From Niastella populi (lineage in GTDB: Bacteria > Bacteroidota > Bacteroidia > Chitinophagales > Chitinophagaceae): 64,000 nt of DNA. How positions within the stretch are numbered: position 1 is the first letter of the stretch; each line of letters starts with the position of its first letter. The notes below the pieces were generated by a model, which was given only the letters and a program-made list of their open reading frames with translations, ran no database searches and was not told the DNA's origin. Below are positions 32,150-41,077 of the stretch, piece after piece. Location: NCBI RefSeq assembly GCF_002078015.1, contig NZ_LWBP01000100.1:62001-126000 (forward strand), written 5' to 3'. The translations under genes were made by a program, and so were the position numbers.

Positions 32150-33979
32150 TTAGCTTTCTTCCCGCTCCTGTTGCAGCTGTTGTTCGTATAAATACGCATA
32201 CAAACCGTTCAATGACAATAATTCGTTATGTGTTCCGGTCTCCACAATTTTGCCATCATCGAGCACTACGATGGCATCAAAATCGAAAAGTGTAAAGATG
32301 CGATGGGTGATTATGATGGCAGTCTTATGTTGAAGATAGATACTCAAATTGCCCAGTATTTCTTTTTCGGTTCGCGCATCAACCGCACTTAAACAATCAT
32401 CGAACACTACAATTTGCGGGTCTTTGGCAAGTGCACGTGCTATGGAAATACGTTGTTTTTGTCCGCCACTGAGGGTTACGCCCCGCTCCCCTACCATGGT
32501 GTCGTATTTTTCATGAAAATGCTCTATTTCCTTTTCAACACTGGCATAACGGGCGGCCTTTACGGCGGTTTCGTTATTTACTTCCCCGCCAGCCGGCGGG
32601 CTGAACAGGATATTATTTTTAATGGTATCGCTGAAAAGGAATACGTCCTGCGGCACATAACTTATCTGGCGGCGCAGTTCCTGCAGGTCCATCTGTTTCA
32701 GGTTGGTGCCATCGATGGTTACATTACCCACAGTAGGATCATACATGCGCAACAGTAATTGCGCTATAGTGGTTTTGCCACTACCGGTATGCCCAATGAT
32801 GGCGATCTTTTGTCCCTTCTTTATATGGAGGTTGAAATGCGTAAGTGCCTGTATGCCGGTATTGGGATAAACAAAATCAACATTATCGAAAACGATACTT
32901 CCCTCCAGTGCGGGTTTCACCGCCTGGGCGGGGTTCCCGATGGCAGGTTCGGTATGCAGAAATTCATTGATCCGTTTTTGCGATGCAGCCGCCCGTTGTA
33001 TCATGCTGGCCGTCCACCCAATAGCGCCTACGGGAAAAGTGAGCATATTTATGTACATCACGAACTCGGCGAGGGTGCTTATTGAAGTGCCGGCCGGGTC
33101 GTAAATGGCATAAATACCGCCGATCATTATGGTAAGCAGGGTGCTGAGGCCAATGAGCAGCGTCATGGATGGAAAATACAGCGCTTCTGTTTTAGCCAGT
33201 GCAATAGCGTTCGATTTGTACTCCTCGCTGTTCTTATCAAAGAATTCGAACATCGCTTTTTCCTGCACAAATGATTTTATTACCCTGATGCCCGAATACG
33301 ATTCCTGTGCATTGGTGGTTAAATCGCTCAACAATGCCTGAATACGTTCACTCTTTTTATTGATGATGGTATTTACGATATAAATGGTCACTGCCAGAAT
33401 GGGCAACGGCGCCAGTACATACAGGGTAAGCAGCGGGTCTTTTTTCACCATATAATAAACCGACAGCGAGATCAGCGAAACCAGGTTGATCAGGTACATA
33501 ATGGCCGGCCCTGAAAACATCCGAACCCGGCTTACATCCTCGGCAATGCGGTTCATGAGGTCGCCGGTACTATGCGTTTTGTAGAAATTGGTATCGAGGG
33601 TGAGATAATGCTGGAAGATCTGGTTCTTCTGGTCGAACTCGATATGGCGGCTCATTACTATAATGGTCTGCCGCATCAGGAACATGAAAATACCGCGTAT
33701 AAGGGCCAGCACCAGGATCACGATGCCGCATAAGGCTATAACGGAGATGCCTTTATGCTGTTCGGCAAAACCGATGAAATACTTCACCAGCCAATCATAC
33801 TGTACAGCCGTTTTCTTTTGTTCTATGCCGAAGGCCCGTTGCACCACATCGAACACATAACCCGTTACCTGGGGGGCCAGCACGGCAAAATAATTGGAAA
33901 TAACAATAAACACTATTCCCAGGAAAAGCCGGTACCGGTATTTCCAGAAAAATACATCAAGCGCTTTTAAATGTTTCAA
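32150..33979 (-). CDS. ABC exporter, fused membrane and ATPase domains
   Basis: A 609-residue half-transporter of the ABCB/MsbA type. Six membrane helices lie in residues 15-330 and the ATPase in about 360-600: Walker A IGHTGSGKTTIAQLL, Q-loop YVPQDVFLF, signature LSGGQKQRISIARAL, Walker B IVVFDDCLSAVDARTE and the switch His in IIITHRIF. The residue after the Walker B Asp is Asp instead of the usual catalytic Glu, as in degenerate sites of heterodimeric exporters, so it may pair with a second half-transporter. No partner gene is nearby. The substrate (lipid, drug or peptide) is unknown. Confidence 0.92.
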   Translation of the reverse strand: MKHLKALDVFFWKYRYRLFLGIVFIVISNYFAVLAPQVTGYVFDVVQRAFGIEQKKTAVQYDWLVKYFIGFAEQHKGISVIALCGIVILVLALIRGIFMFLMRQTIIVMSRHIEFDQKNQIFQHYLTLDTNFYKTHSTGDLMNRIAEDVSRVRMFSGPAIMYLINLVSLISLSVYYMVKKDPLLTLYVLAPLPILAVTIYIVNTIINKKSERIQALLSDLTTNAQESYSGIRVIKSFVQEKAMFEFFDKNSEEYKSNAIALAKTEALYFPSMTLLIGLSTLLTIMIGGIYAIYDPAGTSISTLAEFVMYINMLTFPVGAIGWTASMIQRAAASQKRINEFLHTEPAIGNPAQAVKPALEGSIVFDNVDFVYPNTGIQALTHFNLHIKKGQKIAIIGHTGSGKTTIAQLLLRMYDPTVGNVTIDGTNLKQMDLQELRRQISYVPQDVFLFSDTIKNNILFSPPAGGEVNNETAVKAARYASVEKEIEHFHEKYDTMVGERGVTLSGGQKQRISIARALAKDPQIVVFDDCLSAVDARTEKEILGNLSIYLQHKTAIIITHRIFTLFDFDAIVVLDDGKIVETGTHNELLSLNGLYAYLYEQQLQQEREES

Positions 33980-33997
33980 CCGCAGGAATTTGGGGCA

Positions 33998-34156
33998 AAT
34001 TTAAGTTGAAAAGTTGACAGGGTTCACAAGTTGATAAAGGCTGCCTCTGCTCAACTTTCTAATTATTTGTTAACTCGCCCCTGCGCAAACGCCCGCCTTA
34101 TCCAGCGCACCTTAATCAAACTTTATCACCTTTTAAACTTTATCAACTTATCAACT
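33998..34156. repeat. Inverted repeat AAGTTGATAAAG with tandem words
   Basis: AAGTTGATAAAG (34028-34039) has its exact reverse complement CTTTATCAACTT at 34138-34149. Both sides carry further variants (AAGTTGACAGG; TTATCAACTATTC). The spacer is 98 bp. It fills the gap between the ABC exporter and the small acidic protein. Confidence 0.55.
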
Positions 34157-34364
34157 ATTCCGCCGACTTTCCTTCCTCCGGCTGCTGCTCATCTTTAGCG
34201 GCATCTTCATCGGGCAGCTGATTCAGCGGCCCCTCCTCATCATTTTCCCGCTTTTTTTTCATCGTTTCTTCGCGCACCACATCGTAATGGCTGCCGATGC
34301 TTGTCTCAAATTCACTGTGGACCTGTTCTTTCAGGCCATCCTGTTTGTTTTTATTCTTTTCCAT
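34155..34364 (-). CDS. Small charged protein of unknown function
   Basis: The product has 69 residues and is highly charged (MEKNKNKQDGLKEQVHSEFE, then KKKRENDEEG and a Glu/Asp/Gln-rich tail), with no signal peptide or membrane helix. It is likely to be disordered. The ATG is preceded by an A-rich leader. I recognise no family, and coding is supported only by its composition and position, so treat it as probable. Confidence 0.55.
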   Translation of the reverse strand: MEKNKNKQDGLKEQVHSEFETSIGSHYDVVREETMKKKRENDEEGPLNQLPDEDAAKDEQQPEEGKSAE

Positions 34365-34415
34365 AGATAAGAATTATTCAAAATTTATACCCGGGTGGGC
34401 AATGCGGGCGGCTAA

Positions 34416-34652
34416 AGGCGGAACGCGGAAGCCATAAGGCAGAATGCAGAAAGCGGAACGCGGAAAGCGGAACGCGGAAGGCGGCAGGTCACGTGGCTGG
34501 TTGTATGCCTGGCGAGGCAGACCGCCCCCACATGAACCGCAGCATCAGGAAGCTGCATAAGCGCTAAGCCTTTGGTCTTTAAGCCGGTTTCGAATGTTAG
34601 GACACCGGCGTTAAGCCTTCAGCCTTCAGCGTTAAGCGTTCTGCCTTCTGCG
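34416..34652. repeat. GCGGAACGCGGAA / TTCTGCCTTCTGCG word inverted repeat
   Basis: Tandem GCGGAACGCGGAAG and GCAGAATGCAGAA words (34416-34485) face complementary AAGCCTTCAGCCTTCAGCGTT and TTCTGCCTTCTGCG words (34609-34652). It occupies the 334-bp divergent gap between the small acidic protein gene and the glucosidase gene. I see no other feature there. Confidence 0.55.
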
Positions 34653-34698
34653 TGGTATTGTAATTGCAAAAATGTGACAGATCAAAAAAGTTTAACAT

Positions 34699-36405
34699 AT
34701 GCATATAAAGGATAAAGAATGGTGGAAGGAAACGGTGATCTACCAGGTGTACCCCCGCAGTTTTAAAGACAGTAACGGCGATGGCGTTGGCGATTTACCC
34801 GGACTGATCTCAAAACTCGATTATATTCAAAGTCTTGGCGTTGGGCTGGTGTGGCTCAACCCCATTTATGCCTCGCCCAATGACGATAACGGGTACGATA
34901 TCAGTAACTATGAAGCCATATCACCCATATTTGGCACAATCTCCGACTTCAATACACTGCTGGCAGGTTTACATGCCCGGGGAATAAAACTGGTGATGGA
35001 CCTTGTAGTGAACCACACCAGTGATGAACATCCCTGGTTTGTGGAATCGCGGAAATCGCGGGATAACCAGTACCGGGACTACTACCACTGGTGGCCCGCA
35101 GAAAAAGGCAAACCGCCGCACCGTTATAGTTTTTTCGATAAGAAAGGGGAAGCCTGGCAATATGATGCCGCAACAGATTCGTATTACCTGCATTACTTCA
35201 GCAATAAACAACCCGATCTTAACTGGGAAAACCCAAAGGTTCGGCAGGAAATATATCAAATGATGAAGTTCTGGCTCGATAAAGGAATTGACGGTTACCG
35301 GCTCGATGCCATTTCCTATATTTCAAAAGATACTACCTGGCCGGTGCTCACGAAAAAGGAGCTGGTTGAAAAATACGATAATGACTGGTCGTACTTCTAT
35401 GCCAGGGGACCTAAACTGCACGAATACCTGCATGAAATGAACCAGGAGGTTTTGAGCAAATACCCCAATATGGTAACCATTGCCGAAACACCGGGCATTG
35501 AAAAAGAAGACGCCCTGAAATTTGTACATGACGACAGGAAGGAACTGCACATGTTGTATCATTTCAAAGGCATGGGGCTTGGTTATTCAAAAGAGGGTTT
35601 TAAACGGCCCGACCCCAAAGGATATTCGCTTCCCGAATTCAAGAAATTATATACCGAATGGAACGATGTATTTGCGAAAGAAGGCTGGGGCACTATTTAC
35701 CTCGGCAACCACGACCAGCCGCGTATGCTTAGCCGCTGGGGAAACGATGCGCCGGAGTTCAGGGTGCCTTCATCAAAACTACTGATGACCTTCCTGCTCA
35801 CCATGCGTTCAACCCCTATTTTTTACAATGGCGATGAACTGGGAATGGCCAATATAAAATTTGAAAGCATACAGGATTACCGGGATATTGAAACACTGTA
35901 CATGTTCCATTACCTGCAGGCGCAGAATGAAGATGTAGATCAATTCATCAAAGACCAGCAATACGGCGCACGCGATAACAGCCGCACGCCTTTTCAGTGG
36001 AATGCCACTCCCTGCGCGGGCTTTTCTACCTGTGACCCCTGGATACGGGTAAATGCCGACCATGTATACATAAACCAGGAAGCGCAGGATGCCGACGGCA
36101 ATTCACCGCTTAATTATTTCCGTCACCTGGTGCAGTTAAGAAAAGATCACCTCGAGCTTATTTATGGCGACTATCATTTGTACGATGCGGATCACAAACA
36201 GGTATATACCTATACCCGCACCCTCGAGAAAACCGCCACACTGGTCATCCTTAATTTCTCAAACGACCTGGTGCAATACCTTATTCCCAAAACCTTGCAT
36301 AAAAAAGAGTTTCAGCTTATCAGCAATAACGAAACCTCTCTGCAACAGGAAGGTCATGAACTTGCCCTGCTGCCCTGGCAGGCACTTATATTCAAGCTGA
36401 AATAG
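34699..36405 (+). CDS. GH13 alpha-glucosidase / oligo-1,6-glucosidase family
   Basis: A 568-residue GH13 enzyme. The (beta/alpha)8 barrel carries MDLVVNHTSDEH (about 100-111), the nucleophile Asp203 in DGYRLDAIS, the acid Glu263 in TIAETPG and Asp339 in LGNHDQPRM. A beta-rich C-terminal domain follows. No signal peptide is present, so it is cytoplasmic and acts on imported short alpha-glucans. The residue after the nucleophile is Ala; in this subfamily Val favours alpha-1,6 bonds and Ala or Thr alpha-1,4, so maltose-type substrates are suggested. It stands alone, without a transporter or regulator nearby. Confidence 0.92.
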   Translation: MHIKDKEWWKETVIYQVYPRSFKDSNGDGVGDLPGLISKLDYIQSLGVGLVWLNPIYASPNDDNGYDISNYEAISPIFGTISDFNTLLAGLHARGIKLVMDLVVNHTSDEHPWFVESRKSRDNQYRDYYHWWPAEKGKPPHRYSFFDKKGEAWQYDAATDSYYLHYFSNKQPDLNWENPKVRQEIYQMMKFWLDKGIDGYRLDAISYISKDTTWPVLTKKELVEKYDNDWSYFYARGPKLHEYLHEMNQEVLSKYPNMVTIAETPGIEKEDALKFVHDDRKELHMLYHFKGMGLGYSKEGFKRPDPKGYSLPEFKKLYTEWNDVFAKEGWGTIYLGNHDQPRMLSRWGNDAPEFRVPSSKLLMTFLLTMRSTPIFYNGDELGMANIKFESIQDYRDIETLYMFHYLQAQNEDVDQFIKDQQYGARDNSRTPFQWNATPCAGFSTCDPWIRVNADHVYINQEAQDADGNSPLNYFRHLVQLRKDHLELIYGDYHLYDADHKQVYTYTRTLEKTATLVILNFSNDLVQYLIPKTLHKKEFQLISNNETSLQQEGHELALLPWQALIFKLK

Positions 36406-36511
36406 TAGAATAAAGACAACAGGGGCACAAACCATATTTAAGAACCCGTACGTTTTGAGCAAAAGCCTGCCCGGCATGTTTGTTGAACGAACGTACAGTA
36501 AATCAAACATT

Positions 36512-37048
36512 ATGGATAGCATTAATAAACAACAGCAGGAAAAGAACCGGGAAAACCTGAACAGGGAAGCCGCTATTGAAAAATTGCGCGAACTGGTTGA
36601 TAGTACGAAGACCTGCTTTTTTGATACCGGCCACCCTGTAGCCGATTCAAACGGGGTACGACCAATGAGTGTGCAACAAATAGATGATGACGGCACCCTT
36701 TGGTTCCTAAGCGCCAACGACAGCCATAAAAACCAGGAAATAGCAATGGATCATTCCGTAAAACTGTTCTTCCAGGGTTCTGCCCATTCCGATTTTATGT
36801 ATCTCACCGGTAAAGCAGAGATCCTTCAGGACAGACATAAAATTGATGAGTTATGGGAGCCCATTATGAAGACCTGGTTTACCGAAGGCAAAGACGACCC
36901 GCGTATATCGGTGATAAAGTTTGTACCTGAAGAAGGTTATTACTGGGATACCAAACATGGTAAAGCGATCGCGTTCCTGAAAATGACGGTGGGCGCAGTT
37001 ACGGGTAAAACAATGGATGATTCAATAGAAGGTAAACTCTCTATGTAA
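36512..37048 (+). CDS. Pyridoxamine 5'-phosphate oxidase-like (general stress) flavoprotein
   Basis: The product has 178 residues from the ATG at 36512 (MDSINKQQQEKNRENLNREA); the upstream in-frame TTG at 36455 is rejected. The split-barrel flavin-binding fold shows in TCFFDTGHPV, RPMSVQQIDDDGTLWFLSANDSHKNQEI, VKLFFQG and DFMYLTGKAEIL. The family (general stress protein 26 type) binds FMN or related cofactors, and true PNPOx residues are missing. It lies about 106 bp after the glucosidase gene and may have its own promoter. Confidence 0.85.
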   Translation: MDSINKQQQEKNRENLNREAAIEKLRELVDSTKTCFFDTGHPVADSNGVRPMSVQQIDDDGTLWFLSANDSHKNQEIAMDHSVKLFFQGSAHSDFMYLTGKAEILQDRHKIDELWEPIMKTWFTEGKDDPRISVIKFVPEEGYYWDTKHGKAIAFLKMTVGAVTGKTMDDSIEGKLSM

Positions 37049-37077
37049 TTGAACTGATTTAACGATTGAGATAAACT

Positions 37078-37128
37078 GAAGCAGGAAGCAGGAAGTACGA
37101 TGCGCACGCATTTCATACTTCCTGCTTC
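37078..37128. terminator. Hairpin of GAAGCAGGAAG words between convergent genes
   Basis: GAAGCAGGAAGTA (37085-37097) and TACTTCCTGCTTC (37116-37128) are exact reverse complements 18 bp apart, with one more GCAGGAA word to the left and several TTACTTCTTA words to the right. Its position between two 3' ends suggests bidirectional termination. Confidence 0.55.
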
Positions 37129-37198
37129 TTATTTCTTACTTCTTACATCTTACTTCCGGCCGGTTATACTTCGTCCTGCCTCTATTTGAATCTAAAGA

Positions 37199-38569
37199 TC
37201 AATATCTGAATATAGCAGCCAGTTCACCCGGCTCCGGCATTTCATTTGCCTCGAGAAAATATACCTCACCGCCATTCTGTATTGTTTTGATTACCGCTTT
37301 ATCTATAAGATCCTCTACTGTATCCGATTCATGATCCAGGATATCAAGTTTATTCTCCTGCTCGTTGAACATACCCCAGATCCGGCTTCCCTTTCTTACA
37401 AACAAATGCGACACCCTTGAATAATATGCGGCTGGTATTATCAGGCTTAAATTGGTTGAAGTTAAATCGGTGGCCGACCTATTTCCATAATCGTCCAACG
37501 CCCGCCGTAATGGTTGTTCGAAGAACGGCGTCATTACCTTCATTGCATCTTCATACAACTCATTATCATTTTGCTGATGATGGTTGCCGGTCAAGGCTTC
37601 GGGCCAGATGTTCTTATAATCTGAAACCGATCTGTAAATAGGGATCAGGAAATCCTGTCCGGCCAGTAACAACGGCACATTCTCTTTATTGAGATGGCTC
37701 TTCCAGATAGTGTCGTCCACTTCTTCGAGGTAAAGCTTTATATTCTCTTTTTCATCGGGCCTGCCTGCGCCAATACCATGGTAACTGGCGCTGCCTGTGC
37801 CGCCTGTATCGCCCGTTCTGAAAACTTCTTTACCGCCTTTCTCTTCAAAATGCACCACGTCACTAACGCCTGCAGGCAATTCCTCTACCTGTAGATGTTC
37901 AATACCCAGTGCATCGGCCCTGTAAAACCTCGGAAACTTTTTAGCGATATCAAGAATGTAAAAATATTCGGGCCGAACCATAAACGGCACCAGCGGGCTT
38001 ACATAAAATGAATTATTTACCACTACGTGTTGTACTAACGGTGCCCGCAGTTTTAAAAATCTGAACAGGCCATCGGCAATGTACACCGCCAGGCCATCGC
38101 TCATGGCATACCAGAACTTATCATCTCTCAACAGATCGTATCCGGGCTTCAGCATTTTCTTAATAAGCATCTGATCGGCGCCTTTTTCCTTCAGGGCCTT
38201 TTCAGCCTGCTGCAGGGCGCTCTTGAATGCCGTCATATCGAGCTGTTCATTTACCTCCATACCTGCCTTATGCGTAGGCATCAATATGCTTATACACGGG
38301 GGCTGGTTGTAAGCCGCCAGTTCTACAAACAGCTCTTTGGTAAGATTGCCACTTAATTCTTCGGGAATGGTATCGGTGAAATCCTCCGTATAAGTTTCAT
38401 TTCTGCTTTTGTTCTGCGTTGATTCGGTTTTTGAAAATTCTTCTCCTTTGCTGGTATTCCTGTTAGGGTGGCGTACCGGCAGGCCGGCTGGTAATTCCGG
38501 TTCACTCTTATTCGCGCCTGACGGTTTGCCTTTGTCGGTTTTCGATGGTTTTTCTCTATCCTTTGCCAT
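37199..38569 (-). CDS. baeRF-like protein (bacterial archaeo-eukaryotic release factor family)
   Basis: The product has 456 residues. The first 90 are polar and Lys/Ser-rich, probably disordered. The rest follows the baeRF pattern: CISILMPTHKAGMEVNEQLD, FKSALQQAEKAL, FWYAMSDGLAVYIADG, then YFYILDIAKKFPRFYRAD, VPLLLAGQDFLIPIYRSVS, and a C-terminal L7Ae-like part ending EVYFLEANEMPEPGELAAIFRY. Such proteins are distant relatives of eRF1/Dom34 and are proposed to act in ribosome rescue or hibernation; the GGQ-type loop is not evident. No partner gene is adjacent. Confidence 0.75.
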   Translation of the reverse strand: MAKDREKPSKTDKGKPSGANKSEPELPAGLPVRHPNRNTSKGEEFSKTESTQNKSRNETYTEDFTDTIPEELSGNLTKELFVELAAYNQPPCISILMPTHKAGMEVNEQLDMTAFKSALQQAEKALKEKGADQMLIKKMLKPGYDLLRDDKFWYAMSDGLAVYIADGLFRFLKLRAPLVQHVVVNNSFYVSPLVPFMVRPEYFYILDIAKKFPRFYRADALGIEHLQVEELPAGVSDVVHFEEKGGKEVFRTGDTGGTGSASYHGIGAGRPDEKENIKLYLEEVDDTIWKSHLNKENVPLLLAGQDFLIPIYRSVSDYKNIWPEALTGNHHQQNDNELYEDAMKVMTPFFEQPLRRALDDYGNRSATDLTSTNLSLIIPAAYYSRVSHLFVRKGSRIWGMFNEQENKLDILDHESDTVEDLIDKAVIKTIQNGGEVYFLEANEMPEPGELAAIFRY

Positions 38570-38934
38570 ACAATATCATTTTAATGTATAGCCTCAATTA
38601 ATATACCACGTACTTTAATTTATTGTTCACATTTAAGGAGAACCGTTACAAAAGCGCAGGTGAATAATTGGGGTTTTCGTTCCGCACAATACCGGACATT
38701 GAATAATGATCATCGTACCCAACGGGTAAACTTCGGTGGGGGAACATTTGTGGGCAAAAGCTGCATATGACGGGCGCGCCTGACATTACCCGCCCTGCAT
38801 GCAACAATTTGTTAATAAAAGTTACTTTTAACGAGGGACATTTCTTTTTGCATCTGTAACATAACCAGGCACCCCATCGTCATAAGCAGGATATCGGGGG
38901 TATTTTGTCATTTCACATTTCAAACCACGGTAAT
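38570..38934. other. 365-bp divergent gap before the serine hydrolase gene
   Basis: The region separates the baeRF-like gene and the serine hydrolase gene, which are transcribed away from each other, so it should hold both promoters. TATTTTG at 38901-38907, near the consensus, precedes the hydrolase ATG by 28 bp. I see no repeat, RNA or open frame in it. Confidence 0.4.
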
Positions 38935-40929
38935 ATGAAATTGCAACCATTGATCAAAACCATTCCCATTCTTGGCATTTGCTGCACTTTATGCATTCAT
39001 ATATTCGCTCATAACGGCAGTGTGGCCTTTGCCTATCCGCTTGCGGGCAAAATAACGGTCGACGGAAACTTCAGCGACTGGCCGGCCAACGTCACAAAGT
39101 ATATGATCGCAATGCATATCTCAGACACCAAACCAAAAGACCAGGCCGATTTTTCGGGCTTCTTTCAGATCGGTTACCGGCTCGACAATCATTCATTATA
39201 TATTGCTTTTACCGTTACCGACGATGATTTTTTACAGGACACAACCGAAAGCGTACGCTGGAACACGCAGGACGGCCTCGAGCTGAGCATCGATGCGCGC
39301 CACCTGCTTTCAGGTTCGGGCGTAGCATCGTTCATGTACAGTAAAAAACTGCGCAACATCAACAAGGCTTTTTATGATCCTTTTGCCAGTACCGCATCGT
39401 GGGATATTATGGAAGTGGTGATGGTTCAGGAGGGCACAACCCGTTTTTACGAGTGGCGTATACAGTTAGGCAATGAACTGGCGGCAGGCAAATCGGTGGG
39501 GTTCGATTTTCATGTGTTCGATAAAGATAACGACGGCAGTTTTTCCTGGTCGGCCTGGGGCAAAGGCTACCAGAAATATATGAACCCCAACAGCCTTGGC
39601 GATGTGATCATTATGCCCTCCGGGGCAAAGCTGGCCACCCTTTCAGGAAAACTGCACTGGGATAAACCATCCGTGGTAAAGTTACCAGGCCAGGTAAGGC
39701 TCAATGGCGTATCGAACCCGAAGTTATGGTTCGATGCCGCGCTGGACAGCCTCGGCAATTATTCAACAGCCATTCCTGCCGGCAAATATGCCATCGCCCT
39801 ACCCGATAATTATATCCGGAATGAGGAGGATAAACTATTTATTACGCTTAAAAAACCGGTAACGGTTATTACGAAACCCGGTGGTAAAACGGTTGCCCCG
39901 GAGATCATAATCCCTATTGCCGCCGCTCCCGACCTGGTACCTGAGAAAGGCGTGCTGTTCGATTTCACCCCGTCAAACACAACCCAGATCGACCGGTTCA
40001 TTGAAACCTATCAAAACTACTATCGCATTCCCGGCGTTTCAATGGCGTTGATAAAAGATGGCAAACTGGTGTATTACAAAACATATGGTGTTCGCAATAC
40101 CATCACCGGCGACAAAGTAGAAGAACAAACTTTGTTTGAGGCGGCTTCCATTACAAAACCGGTATTTGCATTTGCGGTAGAACGCCTGGCCGACCGCGGC
40201 ATCATTGACCTCGACAAACCGTTGTATGAATACCTGCCTTATAAAGACATTGAATACGATGAACGGTATAAACTCATCACCGCCCGCCATGTTTTGACAC
40301 ATCGTACCGGTTTTCCCAACTGGCGCAGTATGAACCCCGACAATAAACTAGATCTCAAATTTACACCAGGTACGGGTTATGGTTATTCGGGCGAAGGGTT
40401 CGAATACCTGAAACTGGTAGTGGAAAAGATCACCGGTAAAAAAGTGGAGCAGGTATTACAGGAAGAAGTAATTGAACCGATAGGATTATATCATACCTGG
40501 TTCTCAAAGAACGATTCACTGGCAGGGGTAAAGTCGAACGGCCATTATGATAATCTGCCCACGGAAGCCGATATGCCCGATGCCCCAGGTATGGCCTGGT
40601 CAATGCATACGGAAGCAAAGATCTTTACGCGGTTCATGTTGTATTTACTGGAGCAGAAGGGACTAAAGCCCGAAACATATGAAACCGTATTATCGAAACA
40701 CTCCGAATATCCCCGGGATGAGCATTCGCCAAAACCGAAGAACCCGACATACATGGGCATGAGCCTCGAAATACGCGAAACACCATTTGGAAAATCATTC
40801 GGGCATGGCGGCAACAACGGCGATTTCAAATGCAAGTTTGAAGTGTATAAAGACCTGAAGATGGGTTATGCAATATTCACCAACAGTAATAGCTCAGACC
40901 CCTTGCTGCAGAACCTGCGTAAATTTTGA
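38935..40929 (+). CDS. Secreted CBM9-like/beta-lactamase-family serine hydrolase
   Basis: The product has 664 residues from the ATG at 38935 (the TTG at 38905 is rejected). A signal peptide ends near residue 35. The N-terminal domain, about 37-235, resembles carbohydrate-binding family 9-type sandwiches (GKITVDGNFSDWPANV, LYIAFTVTDDDF, DGLELSIDAR). A short beta-rich linker domain follows. The C-terminal 310 residues are a class C beta-lactamase/DD-peptidase-like hydrolase with Ser405-x-x-Lys408 (ASITKPVF), the tyrosine motif in GYGYSGEGF and HGGNNG near the end. It may be an esterase or peptidase anchored to a glycan. Confidence 0.82.
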   Translation: MKLQPLIKTIPILGICCTLCIHIFAHNGSVAFAYPLAGKITVDGNFSDWPANVTKYMIAMHISDTKPKDQADFSGFFQIGYRLDNHSLYIAFTVTDDDFLQDTTESVRWNTQDGLELSIDARHLLSGSGVASFMYSKKLRNINKAFYDPFASTASWDIMEVVMVQEGTTRFYEWRIQLGNELAAGKSVGFDFHVFDKDNDGSFSWSAWGKGYQKYMNPNSLGDVIIMPSGAKLATLSGKLHWDKPSVVKLPGQVRLNGVSNPKLWFDAALDSLGNYSTAIPAGKYAIALPDNYIRNEEDKLFITLKKPVTVITKPGGKTVAPEIIIPIAAAPDLVPEKGVLFDFTPSNTTQIDRFIETYQNYYRIPGVSMALIKDGKLVYYKTYGVRNTITGDKVEEQTLFEAASITKPVFAFAVERLADRGIIDLDKPLYEYLPYKDIEYDERYKLITARHVLTHRTGFPNWRSMNPDNKLDLKFTPGTGYGYSGEGFEYLKLVVEKITGKKVEQVLQEEVIEPIGLYHTWFSKNDSLAGVKSNGHYDNLPTEADMPDAPGMAWSMHTEAKIFTRFMLYLLEQKGLKPETYETVLSKHSEYPRDEHSPKPKNPTYMGMSLEIRETPFGKSFGHGGNNGDFKCKFEVYKDLKMGYAIFTNSNSSDPLLQNLRKF

Positions 40930-40976
40930 TAGAAGGAATAGATAAACCATAATTTTATCTCCCGGTACATGCAATA

Positions 40977-41057
40977 GAACGGATGAACCTTTTCCTGATG
41001 CGGCTACAATATAAAAGGCAGCCGATAAATGAAACGCGGCAATCGGTTCATCCGTTC
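40977..41057. repeat. Perfect 13-bp inverted repeat GAACGGATGAACC
   Basis: Arms at 40977-40989 and 41045-41057 are exact reverse complements with a 55-bp spacer, between the 3' ends of the serine hydrolase and S9 peptidase genes. No T-run follows. Confidence 0.6.
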
Positions 41058-41077
41058 CGGTCATATGTTATTTATTG

